Shown piece by piece: positions 1-7,597 of a stretch of DNA of 64,000 nt. The notes below the pieces were generated by a model. That model was not told the origin of the DNA. It made no database searches and saw only the letters and a list, made by a program, of their open reading frames with translations. Position 1 is the first letter of the stretch; each line of letters begins with the position of its first letter. Made by a program: the position numbers and the translations under genes. Source of the stretch: Streptacidiphilus albus JL83 (lineage in GTDB: Bacteria; Actinomycetota; Actinomycetes; Streptomycetales; Streptomycetaceae); assembly GCF_000744705.1 (NCBI RefSeq), contig NZ_JQML01000001.1:6458017-6522016 (forward strand). Direction: 5' to 3'.

Positions 1-110
1 GCAAGGTCTACGGGGTGACCCGGGAGCGGATCCGGCAGATCGAGTCCAAGACCATGTCGAAGCTGCGCCACCCGTCGCGGTCCCAGGTGCTGCGCGACTA
101 CCTGGACTGA
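1..110 (+). CDS. hrdB: Principal RNA polymerase sigma factor, C-terminal end (partial)
   Basis: Only the last 35 codons are inside the window, read from base 3 to a TGA at 108-110. [12 protein letters not shown] followed by SKLRHPSR and a terminal DYLD is the end of region 4.2 of group 1 sigma-70 factors, the helix-turn-helix that contacts the -35 element. The match to RpoD/HrdB is nearly word for word; the following parE, and parC further on, agree with the hrdB neighbourhood in Streptomyces. A group 2 factor such as HrdD cannot be fully excluded from so short a tail. Confidence 0.85.
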
Positions 111-127
111 TCCCTCGCGATCACCGA

Positions 128-177
128 CCGAAGGGCCGGGGCCCGGAGCCGAGTGCTCCGGGCCCCCGGCCCTTCGG
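128..177 (+). terminator. Strong stem-loop terminator after the sigma factor gene
   Basis: A 22-bp arm starting CCGAAGGGCC and its reverse complement ending GGCCCTTCGG enclose a loop of about 5 bases, 17 bases after the stop codon. There is no U-tract, which is usual for actinomycete terminators. Confidence 0.8.
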
Positions 178-289
178 CGTCGCTCACCCTTCGAAGGCGT
201 GTTCCCACCCGTTCGGCGGCAGGTCGGTCGGACACGCCGGGTGACCGGTCAACTACGCTGTGCCCTTCGGTCGGTGACGGGGCGGAGGG

Positions 290-1144
290 GTGGAGCGGGT
301 GGCGGTCATGGTGGGCGCGAAGAGGTTCGACCGGGTGGCGGGGCGCAGGGCACTGCTGGTCCTGCTCGCGGCGCTGCCGGCGGCGGTGGTGACCGTGCCG
401 CCGCCCGCCTACGCGATCATCGGCGGCGAGTCGGCCACCATCGCGCAGTATCCGTGGATGGTCGGGCTGGCGAGCCGCTCGGTCTACGGCGGGGTGCGCT
501 CCGGCCAGTTCTGCGGCGGCGTGCTGGTCTCGCCGACCAAGGTGGTCACCGCCGCGCACTGCCTCTACGACGAGGCCACGATGCAGCCGGCCGACCGCCC
601 GGACCTGAAGGTGATCGTCGGCCGGACCGACCTCTCCACCGCCGACGGGGAGGAGGTCCCGGTCAGCAGTGTGTGGATCGACCCGGACTACTCGATGCAC
701 ACCAACACCTGGGACGTGGCGGTGCTCACGCTGGCCGAGCCGCAGTCGGAGCGGGCGGTGCTGCCGATGGTGGGTCAGGGCGAGACCGCCCCCTACCGGG
801 CCGGGACCATGGCGACCGTCCTCGGCTGGGGGGACATCCGCGGCGACGGCGACTACCCGATGGACCTCCATGCGGTGCAGCTGCCGCTGATCGGTGACGC
901 CACGTGTGCCCGTGACTACCCGACGGGCGGGGAGAACCTGTTCCAGTCGCGGATGATGGTCTGCGCCGGGGAGCAGACCACCGGCGGGCGCGACGCCTGC
1001 CAGGGGGACAGCGGCGGCCCGCTGGTGGTGGCCGGGCGACTGGTCGGGCTGGTCTCCTGGGGGACGGGCTGCGCCCAGCCGGGCTATCCCGGCGTCTACA
1101 CCCGGCTGGCGGCGATGGCCGACGCGGTGCGTGCCCAACTGTGA
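290..1144 (+). CDS. Secreted trypsin-like serine protease (family S1)
   Basis: Chymotrypsin-fold peptidase, 284 aa. A basic N-terminus and a hydrophobic stretch (about residues 21-36) form a signal peptide ending AYA at 42, so the mature chain would begin directly with IIGG, the N-terminus an active trypsin needs. The catalytic triad is visible: His90 in TAAHC, Asp142 in WDVAVL and Ser241 in GDSGGP. Asp235, six residues before the serine, predicts cleavage after Lys/Arg. Cysteines beside His90 and around the active serine can form the usual disulfides. The start is uncertain: GTG at 290 or ATG at 308, which has GGAG about 12 bases upstream. It stands alone between two stem-loops. Confidence 0.9.
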   Translation: MERVAVMVGAKRFDRVAGRRALLVLLAALPAAVVTVPPPAYAIIGGESATIAQYPWMVGLASRSVYGGVRSGQFCGGVLVSPTKVVTAAHCLYDEATMQPADRPDLKVIVGRTDLSTADGEEVPVSSVWIDPDYSMHTNTWDVAVLTLAEPQSERAVLPMVGQGETAPYRAGTMATVLGWGDIRGDGDYPMDLHAVQLPLIGDATCARDYPTGGENLFQSRMMVCAGEQTTGGRDACQGDSGGPLVVAGRLVGLVSWGTGCAQPGYPGVYTRLAAMADAVRAQL

Positions 1145-1227
1145 GCCCGGAGTGAGTGCGGGGCGGGCTCGCGGCGGGTGCTGTGACCGGGCTGCGCCGT
1201 CGAGTTGAAGCTGTGTGAGCTGAAACA

Positions 1228-1274
1228 CACTCGGGCCGGGCAGTGAACCCTGGGTTCACTGCCCGGCCCGAGTG
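1228..1274. terminator. Bidirectional terminator between convergent genes
   Basis: A perfect 23-bp inverted repeat with a single central base separates the protease gene (+) from the small zinc-protein gene (-), so it can end transcripts from both sides. Confidence 0.8.
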
Positions 1275-1342
1275 CCTCAGCGGTCAAGCTCCGGTGGTGC
1301 AGCTCGTCGTCGGGGCTGCCTCAGCGGCAGCCGGGGAACGCC

Positions 1343-1576
1343 TCAGCGGTCCTCATCGCTCGCGGAGGTGGAGGCGGCCGTCAACCGGCCGGTCTCGTCC
1401 TGTATGTCAGCTGCGATCTTCTTCAACTCCGGCTCGAACTTGCGGCCGTGGTGAGCGCAGAAGAGCAGCTCGCCGCCGGTTGCCAGCACGACGCGCAGGT
1501 AGGCCTGGGCGCCGCACCGGTCGCAGCGGTCAGCTGCGGTCAGCGGGCTCGCGGGGGTCAGAACTGTAGTCGTCAC
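1343..1576 (-). CDS. Small putative zinc-binding protein, DUF7455 type
   Basis: 77 aa. Residues CDRCG (Cys18, Cys21) and CAHH (Cys40, His42, His43), about 19 residues apart, form a likely single zinc-ribbon site. The tail is charged and helix-prone. The start is GTG with GAGG about 6 bases upstream. Short proteins of this kind are conserved in actinomycetes beside hrdB and parE and belong, as far as I can tell, to DUF7455; the function is unknown. The order sigma factor, this gene, parE is a conserved core arrangement. Confidence 0.75.
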   Translation of the reverse strand: MTTTVLTPASPLTAADRCDRCGAQAYLRVVLATGGELLFCAHHGRKFEPELKKIAADIQDETGRLTAASTSASDEDR

Positions 1577-2081
1577 GTCGCCTCTTCTCTAGCTCGACGA
1601 GCTGTCGTACCAGGGTCAACATCCAACCAGGCCGAAAACGTTCCCGCTCACGGCTTTTCTTTTTGTGAACTGGAGTGCTTCCGGCGGTTGTGCCGGGGTT
1701 GGGGCGGAGACGGCGGTGTCGCTGCCGCTGTTTGCATTCTCTTGTCAGAGAGGACGTGCCCTGAGTGCCTATGGTTCATGCCTGCCGGAGGCTGTGGCAT
1801 GCGCTTCACTCGAACGCAATATCGAACGCTCGTGCGAAGTGCGCGTAGCATAAGCCCCGCGCAGGTCGAAGCAGAAGCCCCAGCCCGCACACCGGTAGCC
1901 TGCAACCCGGCACCATTGACGCCATGGTGCACCGGCCGCCCGACCGGAAGCCAGGGGAAGGGGCCGTGTTCGCGCTCCGCGTAGCGCCGAGCCGCCCATT
2001 CGCGGCAGTCGGCACGGCGGCGCCGGCGGCAGGAACAGCAGTCGGAGCAGTAGTCGGACCAGACCGAGGAGAAGTGCCCGC
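1577..2081. other. Divergent intergenic region upstream of parE
   Basis: About 500 bases without a credible gene between two divergent starts, so it must hold both promoters. The part around 1640-1800 is clearly poorer in G+C than its surroundings. A perfect 7-bp inverted repeat, GCACCAT and ATGGTGC, lies at 1910-1930 with 7 bases between the arms and could be a hairpin or operator in the parE leader. I could not fix -35/-10 boxes with confidence. Confidence 0.4.
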
Positions 2082-4211
2082 GTGACCGCCGAAACGACCG
2101 TGCAGACCGCCAGCTCCCTGCGGGGTGCCGGGGGGGCCAGCAACGACGGCTCCAACTACACCGCGCGGCACCTGCTTGTCCTCGAAGGATTGGAGGCGGT
2201 CCGCAAACGCCCCGGCATGTACATCGGCTCCACCGACAGCCGGGGTCTGATGCACTGCCTCTGGGAGATCATCGACAACGCCGTGGACGAGTCGCTGGCC
2301 GGCTACTGCGACCGGATCGAGGTGTTCCTCCACGCCGACAACTCGGTCGAGGTCCGCGACAACGGCCGCGGCATCCCGGTCGACGTCGAACCGAAGACCG
2401 GCCTGTCCGGGGTCGAGGTCGTGATGACCAAGCTCCACGCCGGCGGCAAGTTCGGCGGCGGCTCCTACGCCGCCTCCGGCGGCCTGCACGGCGTCGGCGC
2501 CTCCGTCGTCAACGCGCTCTCCGCGCGGCTGGACGTCGAGGTCGACCGGAGCGGCCACACCCACGCCATAAGCTTCCGGCGGGGCACCCCGGGCCGCTTC
2601 GCGGGGGAGGGCCCGGAGAGCGCCTTCACCCCGGCGAACGGGCCCGAGAAGGTCCGGAAGGCGCCGCGCGGGCGCACCGGCACCCGGGTCCGCTACTGGG
2701 CCGACCGGCAGATCTTCCTCAAGGACGCCCGGCTCTCGCTGGAGAACCTGCACGCCCGTGCCCGGCAGACGGCCTTCCTGGTCCCCGGGCTGACCATCGT
2801 GGTCCGCGACGACCGGGCCATCGACGGGGCCCCCAGCGACGAGCAGGTCTTCCGCTTCGACGGCGGGATCGCCGAGTTCTGCGACTTCCTGGCCCCGGAC
2901 AAGGCGGTCTGCGACACGCTGCGGCTGAACGGCTCCGGCACTTTCAAGGAGACCGTCCCGGTCCTCGACGACCTCGGCCACATGACCCCCACCGAGGTCA
3001 CCCGCGAACTCGGGGTGGACATCGCGCTGCGCTGGGGCACCGGCTACGACACCACCCTGCGCTCCTTCGTCAACATCATCGCCACCCCCAAGGGCGGCAC
3101 CCACGTCTCCGGCTTCGAGCGCTCGCTCACCAAGACCCTGGGCGAGGCGCTGCGGTCGGCCAAGCTGCTCCGGGTCGCCGAGGACGACATCACCAAGGAC
3201 GACGCCACCGAGGGCCTCACCGCCGTGGTCACCGTCCGGCTGGCCGAGCCGCAGTTCGAGGGCCAGACCAAGGAGGTGCTCGGCACCTCCGCCGCCACCC
3301 GGATCGTCTCCGCCGTCGTGGCCAAGGAGCTCAAGGAGTTCCTGACCTCCGCCAAGCGGGACGACAAGGCGCAGGCCCGCGCGATCATGGAGAAGGTGGT
3401 CGCCGCCGCCCGCACCCGGGTCGCCGCCCGGCAGCACAAGGAGGCCCAGCGCCGGAAGACCGCGCTGGAGACCAGCTCGCTCCCGGCCAAGCTCGCCGAC
3501 TGCCGCAGCGACGACGTCGACCGCAGCGAACTCTTCATCGTCGAGGGGGACTCGGCGCTCGGCACCGCCAAGGTCGCCCGCAACTCCGAGTTCCAGGCGC
3601 TGCTGCCGATCCGCGGCAAGATCCTCAACGTTCAGAAGGCGTCCGTCTCGGACATGCTGAAGAACTCCGAGTGCGCCGCGATCATCCAGGTCATAGGAGC
3701 GGGCTCGGGCCGGACCTTCGACATCGACCAGGCCCGCTACGGCAAGATCGTGCTGCTGGCCGACGCCGACGTCGACGGCGCGCACATCCGCACCCTGCTG
3801 CTGACCCTGTTCCAGCGCTACATGCGCCCGATGATCGAGGCCGGCCGGGTCTTCTCGGCGGTGCCGCCGCTGCACCGGATCGAGCTCAGCAACCCGCGCA
3901 AGGGGCAGGAGAAGTACGTCTACACCTACTCGGACAGCGAGCTGCGCAACACCCTGCTCAACCTCCAGCGCAAGGGCCAGCGCTGGAAGGAGCCGGTCCA
4001 GCGCTACAAGGGCCTCGGCGAGATGGACGCCGACCAGCTGGCGGAGACCACGCTGGACCCCCGGCACCGGACCCTGCGCCGGATCAACGTCGGCGACCTG
4101 GAGGCGGCCGAGCGCGTCTTCGACCTGCTGATGGGCAACGACGTGGCCCCGCGCAAGGAGTTCATCGTGGACTCGGCCGCACTGCTGGACCGGTCGCGGA
4201 TCGACGCCTGA
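2082..4211 (+). CDS. parE: DNA topoisomerase IV subunit B (GyrB/ParE family)
   Basis: ATPase subunit of a type IIA topoisomerase, 709 aa. The N-terminal GHKL ATPase shows EIIDNAVDES, DNGRGIP and GGLHGVGASVVNALS. The central transducer domain is followed by the TOPRIM domain with EGDSA (Glu488) and DADVDG (Asp561, Asp563, Asp565), which hold the catalytic Mg2+ ions, and the conserved RYKGLGEM near the end. Pairing with the GyrA-like gene at 13672-16122 and the place beside hrdB identify it as the second, ParE-type subunit, which separates replicated chromosomes, rather than GyrB near the origin. The GTG start has GAGGAG about 10 bases upstream. Confidence 0.9.
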   Translation: MTAETTVQTASSLRGAGGASNDGSNYTARHLLVLEGLEAVRKRPGMYIGSTDSRGLMHCLWEIIDNAVDESLAGYCDRIEVFLHADNSVEVRDNGRGIPVDVEPKTGLSGVEVVMTKLHAGGKFGGGSYAASGGLHGVGASVVNALSARLDVEVDRSGHTHAISFRRGTPGRFAGEGPESAFTPANGPEKVRKAPRGRTGTRVRYWADRQIFLKDARLSLENLHARARQTAFLVPGLTIVVRDDRAIDGAPSDEQVFRFDGGIAEFCDFLAPDKAVCDTLRLNGSGTFKETVPVLDDLGHMTPTEVTRELGVDIALRWGTGYDTTLRSFVNIIATPKGGTHVSGFERSLTKTLGEALRSAKLLRVAEDDITKDDATEGLTAVVTVRLAEPQFEGQTKEVLGTSAATRIVSAVVAKELKEFLTSAKRDDKAQARAIMEKVVAAARTRVAARQHKEAQRRKTALETSSLPAKLADCRSDDVDRSELFIVEGDSALGTAKVARNSEFQALLPIRGKILNVQKASVSDMLKNSECAAIIQVIGAGSGRTFDIDQARYGKIVLLADADVDGAHIRTLLLTLFQRYMRPMIEAGRVFSAVPPLHRIELSNPRKGQEKYVYTYSDSELRNTLLNLQRKGQRWKEPVQRYKGLGEMDADQLAETTLDPRHRTLRRINVGDLEAAERVFDLLMGNDVAPRKEFIVDSAALLDRSRIDA

Positions 4212-4262
4212 GTCCTCGCGACAGCCGGGTCCTCGCGACGGCCGGGTCCTCGCGACGGCCGG
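4212..4262. repeat. 17-bp direct repeat, three tandem copies
   Basis: The unit gtcctcgcgacggccgg occurs three times head to tail immediately after the parE stop codon; the first copy differs at one base. The parE terminator follows it. Confidence 0.8.
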
Positions 4263-4279
4263 GACCGCAGGCGGCCCGG

Positions 4280-4311
4280 GAAAGCCCTCCACCTCCGGGT
4301 GGAGGGCTTTC
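4280..4311 (+). terminator. parE terminator
   Basis: A 14-bp stem (gaaagccctccacc and its complement) with a TCCG tetraloop, ending in GGCTTTCT, which leaves a short U-containing tail. Confidence 0.85.
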
Positions 4312-4410
4312 TCCATCCGCCGGTCAACCCTGGCTCCGACGCCGCGAACCGGACCGATCCGTAGATTTCGAGGTACAGGAACACCGGTTCCGACAGACTC
4401 GGAGAAGCAG

Positions 4411-4899
4411 ATGCCCAGCCCAGTGAACGTCGTCGTGATCATCGCCGTCGTCGGCTATGTCGTCGCCCGCCAGTTCCAGGCCCGCCAGTTCAGCGGGAAC
4501 GCCCGGCGGATGCTGATCCTTCCGGCGGTCCTCGCCGTGATGGCGCTGGAGAACCACAGCCTGATCGACCACCGGCACCAGGCCACGGCCGTCGCGCTGC
4601 TGGTGGTGGGGGTCCTGGTCGAGGTCGGCATGGGCTGCGTCTGGGGCTTCACCACCCGGATCTGGCGGGACGAGAACGGCACGATCTGGGCCAAGGGCAC
4701 CAAGGCCACCGCCTTCGCCTGGGTCGGGATGCTGCTGGTCCGGGTCGGTCTGATCGCCCTGGGCAGCGCCCTGGGCGTGGCCTCGGGCGAGGGTGCGATC
4801 CTGCTCTCGCTGGCGGCGCTGCTCCTGGTCCGGTCCGCCGTGGTGACGTGGCGGGCAAGGGAGATCAGCCCGGCGTACCGTTTCCCTGTCGCAGGCTGA
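4411..4899 (+). CDS. Integral membrane protein, DUF1453 type
   Basis: 162 aa with four or five hydrophobic segments, a conserved-looking loop TTRIWRDENGTIWAKGTK between segments and a short basic tail. It resembles the DUF1453/CcdC-like membrane proteins of actinomycetes; no biochemical role is known. The ATG has GGAGAAG four bases upstream. The gene ends just before the sensor kinase gene and very probably heads the same operon, so it may modulate or be controlled by that two-component system. Confidence 0.7.
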   Translation: MPSPVNVVVIIAVVGYVVARQFQARQFSGNARRMLILPAVLAVMALENHSLIDHRHQATAVALLVVGVLVEVGMGCVWGFTTRIWRDENGTIWAKGTKATAFAWVGMLLVRVGLIALGSALGVASGEGAILLSLAALLLVRSAVVTWRAREISPAYRFPVAG

Positions 4900-4971
4900 C
4901 CGGTGAGTGTCATGGCGCTCCCCCTCGTCCGGTCCGCGGCGACGGCGGCCGACCGGACGAGGGGATTTCAC

Positions 4972-6132
4972 GTGGAGCGGGACAGCTGGACGAATTGGCC
5001 GTCCCAGGAGGCGCTGGCGGGGCAGGGGGTGAGCCCGGCCCGGCGGTGGTCCGGCGTGGCCGCCCGCTATGTCGCGCTGGGCGTCACCCTCTGGGTGACC
5101 TTCGCCGACTCCGGCCTGCGGGGCGACCACGTCTGGATCGTGGCCGGGGCGAGCGCCGTCGGCGTCCTCGCCTTCGCGGGCTTCCTGCACGGGTCGCCGC
5201 GGCGGCGGATCCTGCCCTCCGTGCTCTGGCTGGCCCTGGTGCTGGGCTGTTCCCTGGTCGCGCTCCAGCTCGGCGGCCAGGGCATCGCGGTCCTGCTGCT
5301 CTGTGGCATCGCGATGGGCTCGATGCAGCGACTGCCGCCGGTCGTCGGGGTCTCGGTCACCGCGATCTCGGCGGTGCTCTACGTCCTGCTGCTGCCCCAG
5401 TCCGGGTGGTTGGGCAATCTCGGTCCGGTGGTGGGCCTGGGCGCCCTCGGCTATGTCGGCCGAGTGGACCGGGAGGTCCGGGCCGGCACCCTCCGGCTGC
5501 TGGAGCAGGAGCGGGCCGCCCGGACCGCCGAGGCGGAGTCCGCCGCGCTCGCCGAGCGGGCCAGGATCGCCCGGGAGATCCACGACGTGCTCGCCCACAG
5601 CCTCTCCGCCCAGCTGGTCCACCTGGAGGCGGCCCGGCTGATGCTGGACGCCGGCGCCGACCGGGCGCTGTTGCGGGAGCGGATCGTGGACGCCCGGCGG
5701 ATGGCCCAGGACGGGTTGGCCGAGACCAGGGCGGCGCTGTCCGCGCTGCGCGGCGAGTTCGTCCCGGCGGGCGAGTTCCTGGCGGCGCTGGCGGAGGCGC
5801 AGGGCGCCCGGCTGCGGATCGAGGGCGCGCCCCGGCCGCTCGGGGCCGAGGCCGGGGTGGCGGTCCGGCGCACCGCGCAGGAGGCACTGACCAATATCCG
5901 CAAGCACGCGCCGGGGGCGGAGACCGCCGTCCGGCTGTCGTACCTCGACGGCACGGTCGAGCTGGAGGTGCGGAACGGCGCGGCGGTCGGCGACGACCCG
6001 GTGCTGGCGTCCAGCGGCAGTGGGTACGGGCTGCTCGGCATGCGCGAGCGGGCCGAGCTGCTGGGCGGTTCGCTGCTGGCCGGGCCCGAGGCGGGCGGCT
6101 TTCGCGTGCTCTTGAGGCTGCCCACACCGTAG
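4972..6132 (+). CDS. Sensor histidine kinase, NarL/DesK class (HisKA_3)
   Basis: About 386 aa from the GTG chosen here. Four to six N-terminal membrane segments (to about residue 170) lead by a short coiled linker into the dimerisation box AREIHDVLAHSLSAQ, with phospho-acceptor His204, and an ATPase domain with QEALTNIRKHA and GYGLLGMRERAELLGG. The start matters: GTG 4972 has GAGGGG seven bases upstream, whereas the in-frame GTG 4903 and ATG 4912 have no ribosome site and would add 20-23 residues without clear function. It is followed after 9 bases by its response regulator. The signal is unknown. Confidence 0.88.
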   Translation: MERDSWTNWPSQEALAGQGVSPARRWSGVAARYVALGVTLWVTFADSGLRGDHVWIVAGASAVGVLAFAGFLHGSPRRRILPSVLWLALVLGCSLVALQLGGQGIAVLLLCGIAMGSMQRLPPVVGVSVTAISAVLYVLLLPQSGWLGNLGPVVGLGALGYVGRVDREVRAGTLRLLEQERAARTAEAESAALAERARIAREIHDVLAHSLSAQLVHLEAARLMLDAGADRALLRERIVDARRMAQDGLAETRAALSALRGEFVPAGEFLAALAEAQGARLRIEGAPRPLGAEAGVAVRRTAQEALTNIRKHAPGAETAVRLSYLDGTVELEVRNGAAVGDDPVLASSGSGYGLLGMRERAELLGGSLLAGPEAGGFRVLLRLPTP

Positions 6133-6141
6133 GGTTGCGCG

Positions 6142-6939
6142 ATGAGCGAGAACATCGTGCGGGTGCTGGTCGCCGACGACCAGAAAGTGGTGCGCGAGGG
6201 CATCGTGATGCTGCTCGGGCTGCTGCCGGGGATCGAGGTCGTGGGCGCCGCGGCGGACGGCGAGGAGGCCGTGCGGCTGGTCGAGGAGCACGCCCCGGAC
6301 GTGGTGCTGATGGACCTGCGGATGCCGCGCTGCGACGGCGTCGAGGCGACCAGGCTGATCCGCAGCCGCCACCCGGGCACCGAAGTGGTGATCCTGACCA
6401 CCTACGCCGACGACGACTCGCTCTTCCCGGCGCTGCGGGCGGGCGCGCGCGGGTACCTGACCAAGGACGCGGGCGGCGAGGAGATCGCCCGGGCCATCAG
6501 CGACGTGCGGTCGGGGGCGGCCGGGCTGTCGCCGCAGATCCAGGCCCGGCTGCTGGAACGGCTGTCCGGGACGGGGCAGCCGCCGACTCCGGCCGAGCCG
6601 GGCGCGAGCGGCGCGGCGGGGACGTCGGGGGCAGCCGGGGCGAACGCGGCGTCCGGTGTGTCCGGTGCGTTCGGGGCAGCGGCGCCGGTCCGCGCGCCGG
6701 TCCCGGCAGCGGCGGCGCAGCAGTCGGCCGGGCTGCCGGACGGTCTGACGGCGCGTGAGGCGGAGGTGCTGGCGCTGATCGCGGCCGGGCTGTCCAACGC
6801 CGAGATCGCCGGCCGACTCTTCGTCAGCATGGCCACGGTGAAGACCCACATCAACAACCTGTTCGCCAAGACCGGGGTCAGGGACCGGGCCCAGGCGGTG
6901 GGCTACGCCTACCGGAACGGGCTGTCGACGCAGGAGTAG
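6142..6939 (+). CDS. NarL/LuxR-family response regulator with a long Ala/Gly linker
   Basis: 265 aa. The receiver domain (about 6-125) has the acidic pair at ADD (11-13), the phospho-acceptor Asp58 in LMDLRMP, Thr86 in ILTTYAD and Lys108. The LuxR helix-turn-helix (about 200-262) has LTAREAEVLALIAAG, SNAEIAGRLFVS and TVKTHINNLFAKTG. Between them lies an unusual 58-residue Ala/Gly/Ser/Pro-rich linker (142-200); most family members have about 20 residues there. It is the cognate partner of the kinase directly upstream. Confidence 0.88.
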   Translation: MSENIVRVLVADDQKVVREGIVMLLGLLPGIEVVGAAADGEEAVRLVEEHAPDVVLMDLRMPRCDGVEATRLIRSRHPGTEVVILTTYADDDSLFPALRAGARGYLTKDAGGEEIARAISDVRSGAAGLSPQIQARLLERLSGTGQPPTPAEPGASGAAGTSGAAGANAASGVSGAFGAAAPVRAPVPAAAAQQSAGLPDGLTAREAEVLALIAAGLSNAEIAGRLFVSMATVKTHINNLFAKTGVRDRAQAVGYAYRNGLSTQE

Positions 6940-7009
6940 CCGGGCACCGATCATCACCTGATGGAGTGAACGTCCGCACACCGGACCACGCGGGTGCGTC
7001 CCGCTCACC

Positions 7010-7597
7010 ATGCTGGATGCCGACGGGCGCGGGGTCACCTGGGGGGCGCCCGGCACTCCATCCAGCGTGGGAGCACAGTTGTTGAGACAGCGGGAAGCGA
7101 CGGGGACGCCGCCGGAGCAGGGATCGGTCGCGACAGCGGGGGAGCCCGAAGGCGCCGGGGCCGAGCCGGAGGGGGTGTCCGAGCCGGAGGGAGTGTCCGA
7201 GCTGAGGGGGGTGGCCGAACCGGAGGAGGCGGTCGGGGCGGAGGCGCCGCCCGCAGCGCCGCCCGCGTCGCCGGGGGCGGCGCTGCGGGCCGACGTCTAC
7301 CGGCAGGTGCACGAGGGCGAGGAGTTCCGGGCCATCCGTCGCCGCTACCGGGGTTTCGTCTTCCCCGCCTGCGCGGTGTTCCTGCTCTGGTACCTGCTCT
7401 ACATCGTCGCCGCGGTCACCCTGCCGGGGCTGATGGCCCGTCCGGTCGCCGGACCGTTCAACGTGGCCTGGCTGCTGGGGCTGCTCCAGTTCGCCACCAC
7501 CTTCCTGATCACCTGGCTCTACGCCCGCCACGCCCGCGACCACCGCGACCGGGCCGCGCTCGGTCTGCGCTGGGAGACCCAGGACCGGCTCCGATGA
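7010..7597 (+). CDS. DUF485 membrane protein, symporter partner
   Basis: 195 aa from ATG 7010. A long Glu/Pro/Ala-rich N-terminus (to about residue 95), with repeats of the kind EPEGVS, precedes the DUF485 domain: EFRAIRRRYRGFVFPACAVF, then two membrane segments with the WYLLYI motif between them. DUF485 proteins occur next to ActP-type acetate symporters; the ATGA overlap with the symporter gene shows translational coupling. ATG 7010 has no ribosome site, but GTGGGAG at 7066-7072 is well placed for TTG 7079 or 7082, giving about 171 residues, so the true start may be there. Confidence 0.75.
   Translation: MLDADGRGVTWGAPGTPSSVGAQLLRQREATGTPPEQGSVATAGEPEGAGAEPEGVSEPEGVSELRGVAEPEEAVGAEAPPAAPPASPGAALRADVYRQVHEGEEFRAIRRRYRGFVFPACAVFLLWYLLYIVAAVTLPGLMARPVAGPFNVAWLLGLLQFATTFLITWLYARHARDHRDRAALGLRWETQDRLR

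Noticed and set aside
1742..1775. TTGTCA...TATGGT as a promoter for parE
   Set aside because: The boxes are 22 bases apart, too far for a sigma-70 promoter.
1806..4442. An 878-codon open frame on the minus strand opposite parE
   Set aside because: Antisense shadow of a highly conserved gene in GC-rich DNA; translation is Gly/Val/Arg-rich without family motifs.
6994..7593. N-terminal extension of the symporter frame by 200 codons
   Set aside because: It is antiphase to the DUF485 gene and reads Arg/Gly-rich; ATG 7594 with the ATGA overlap is the real start.
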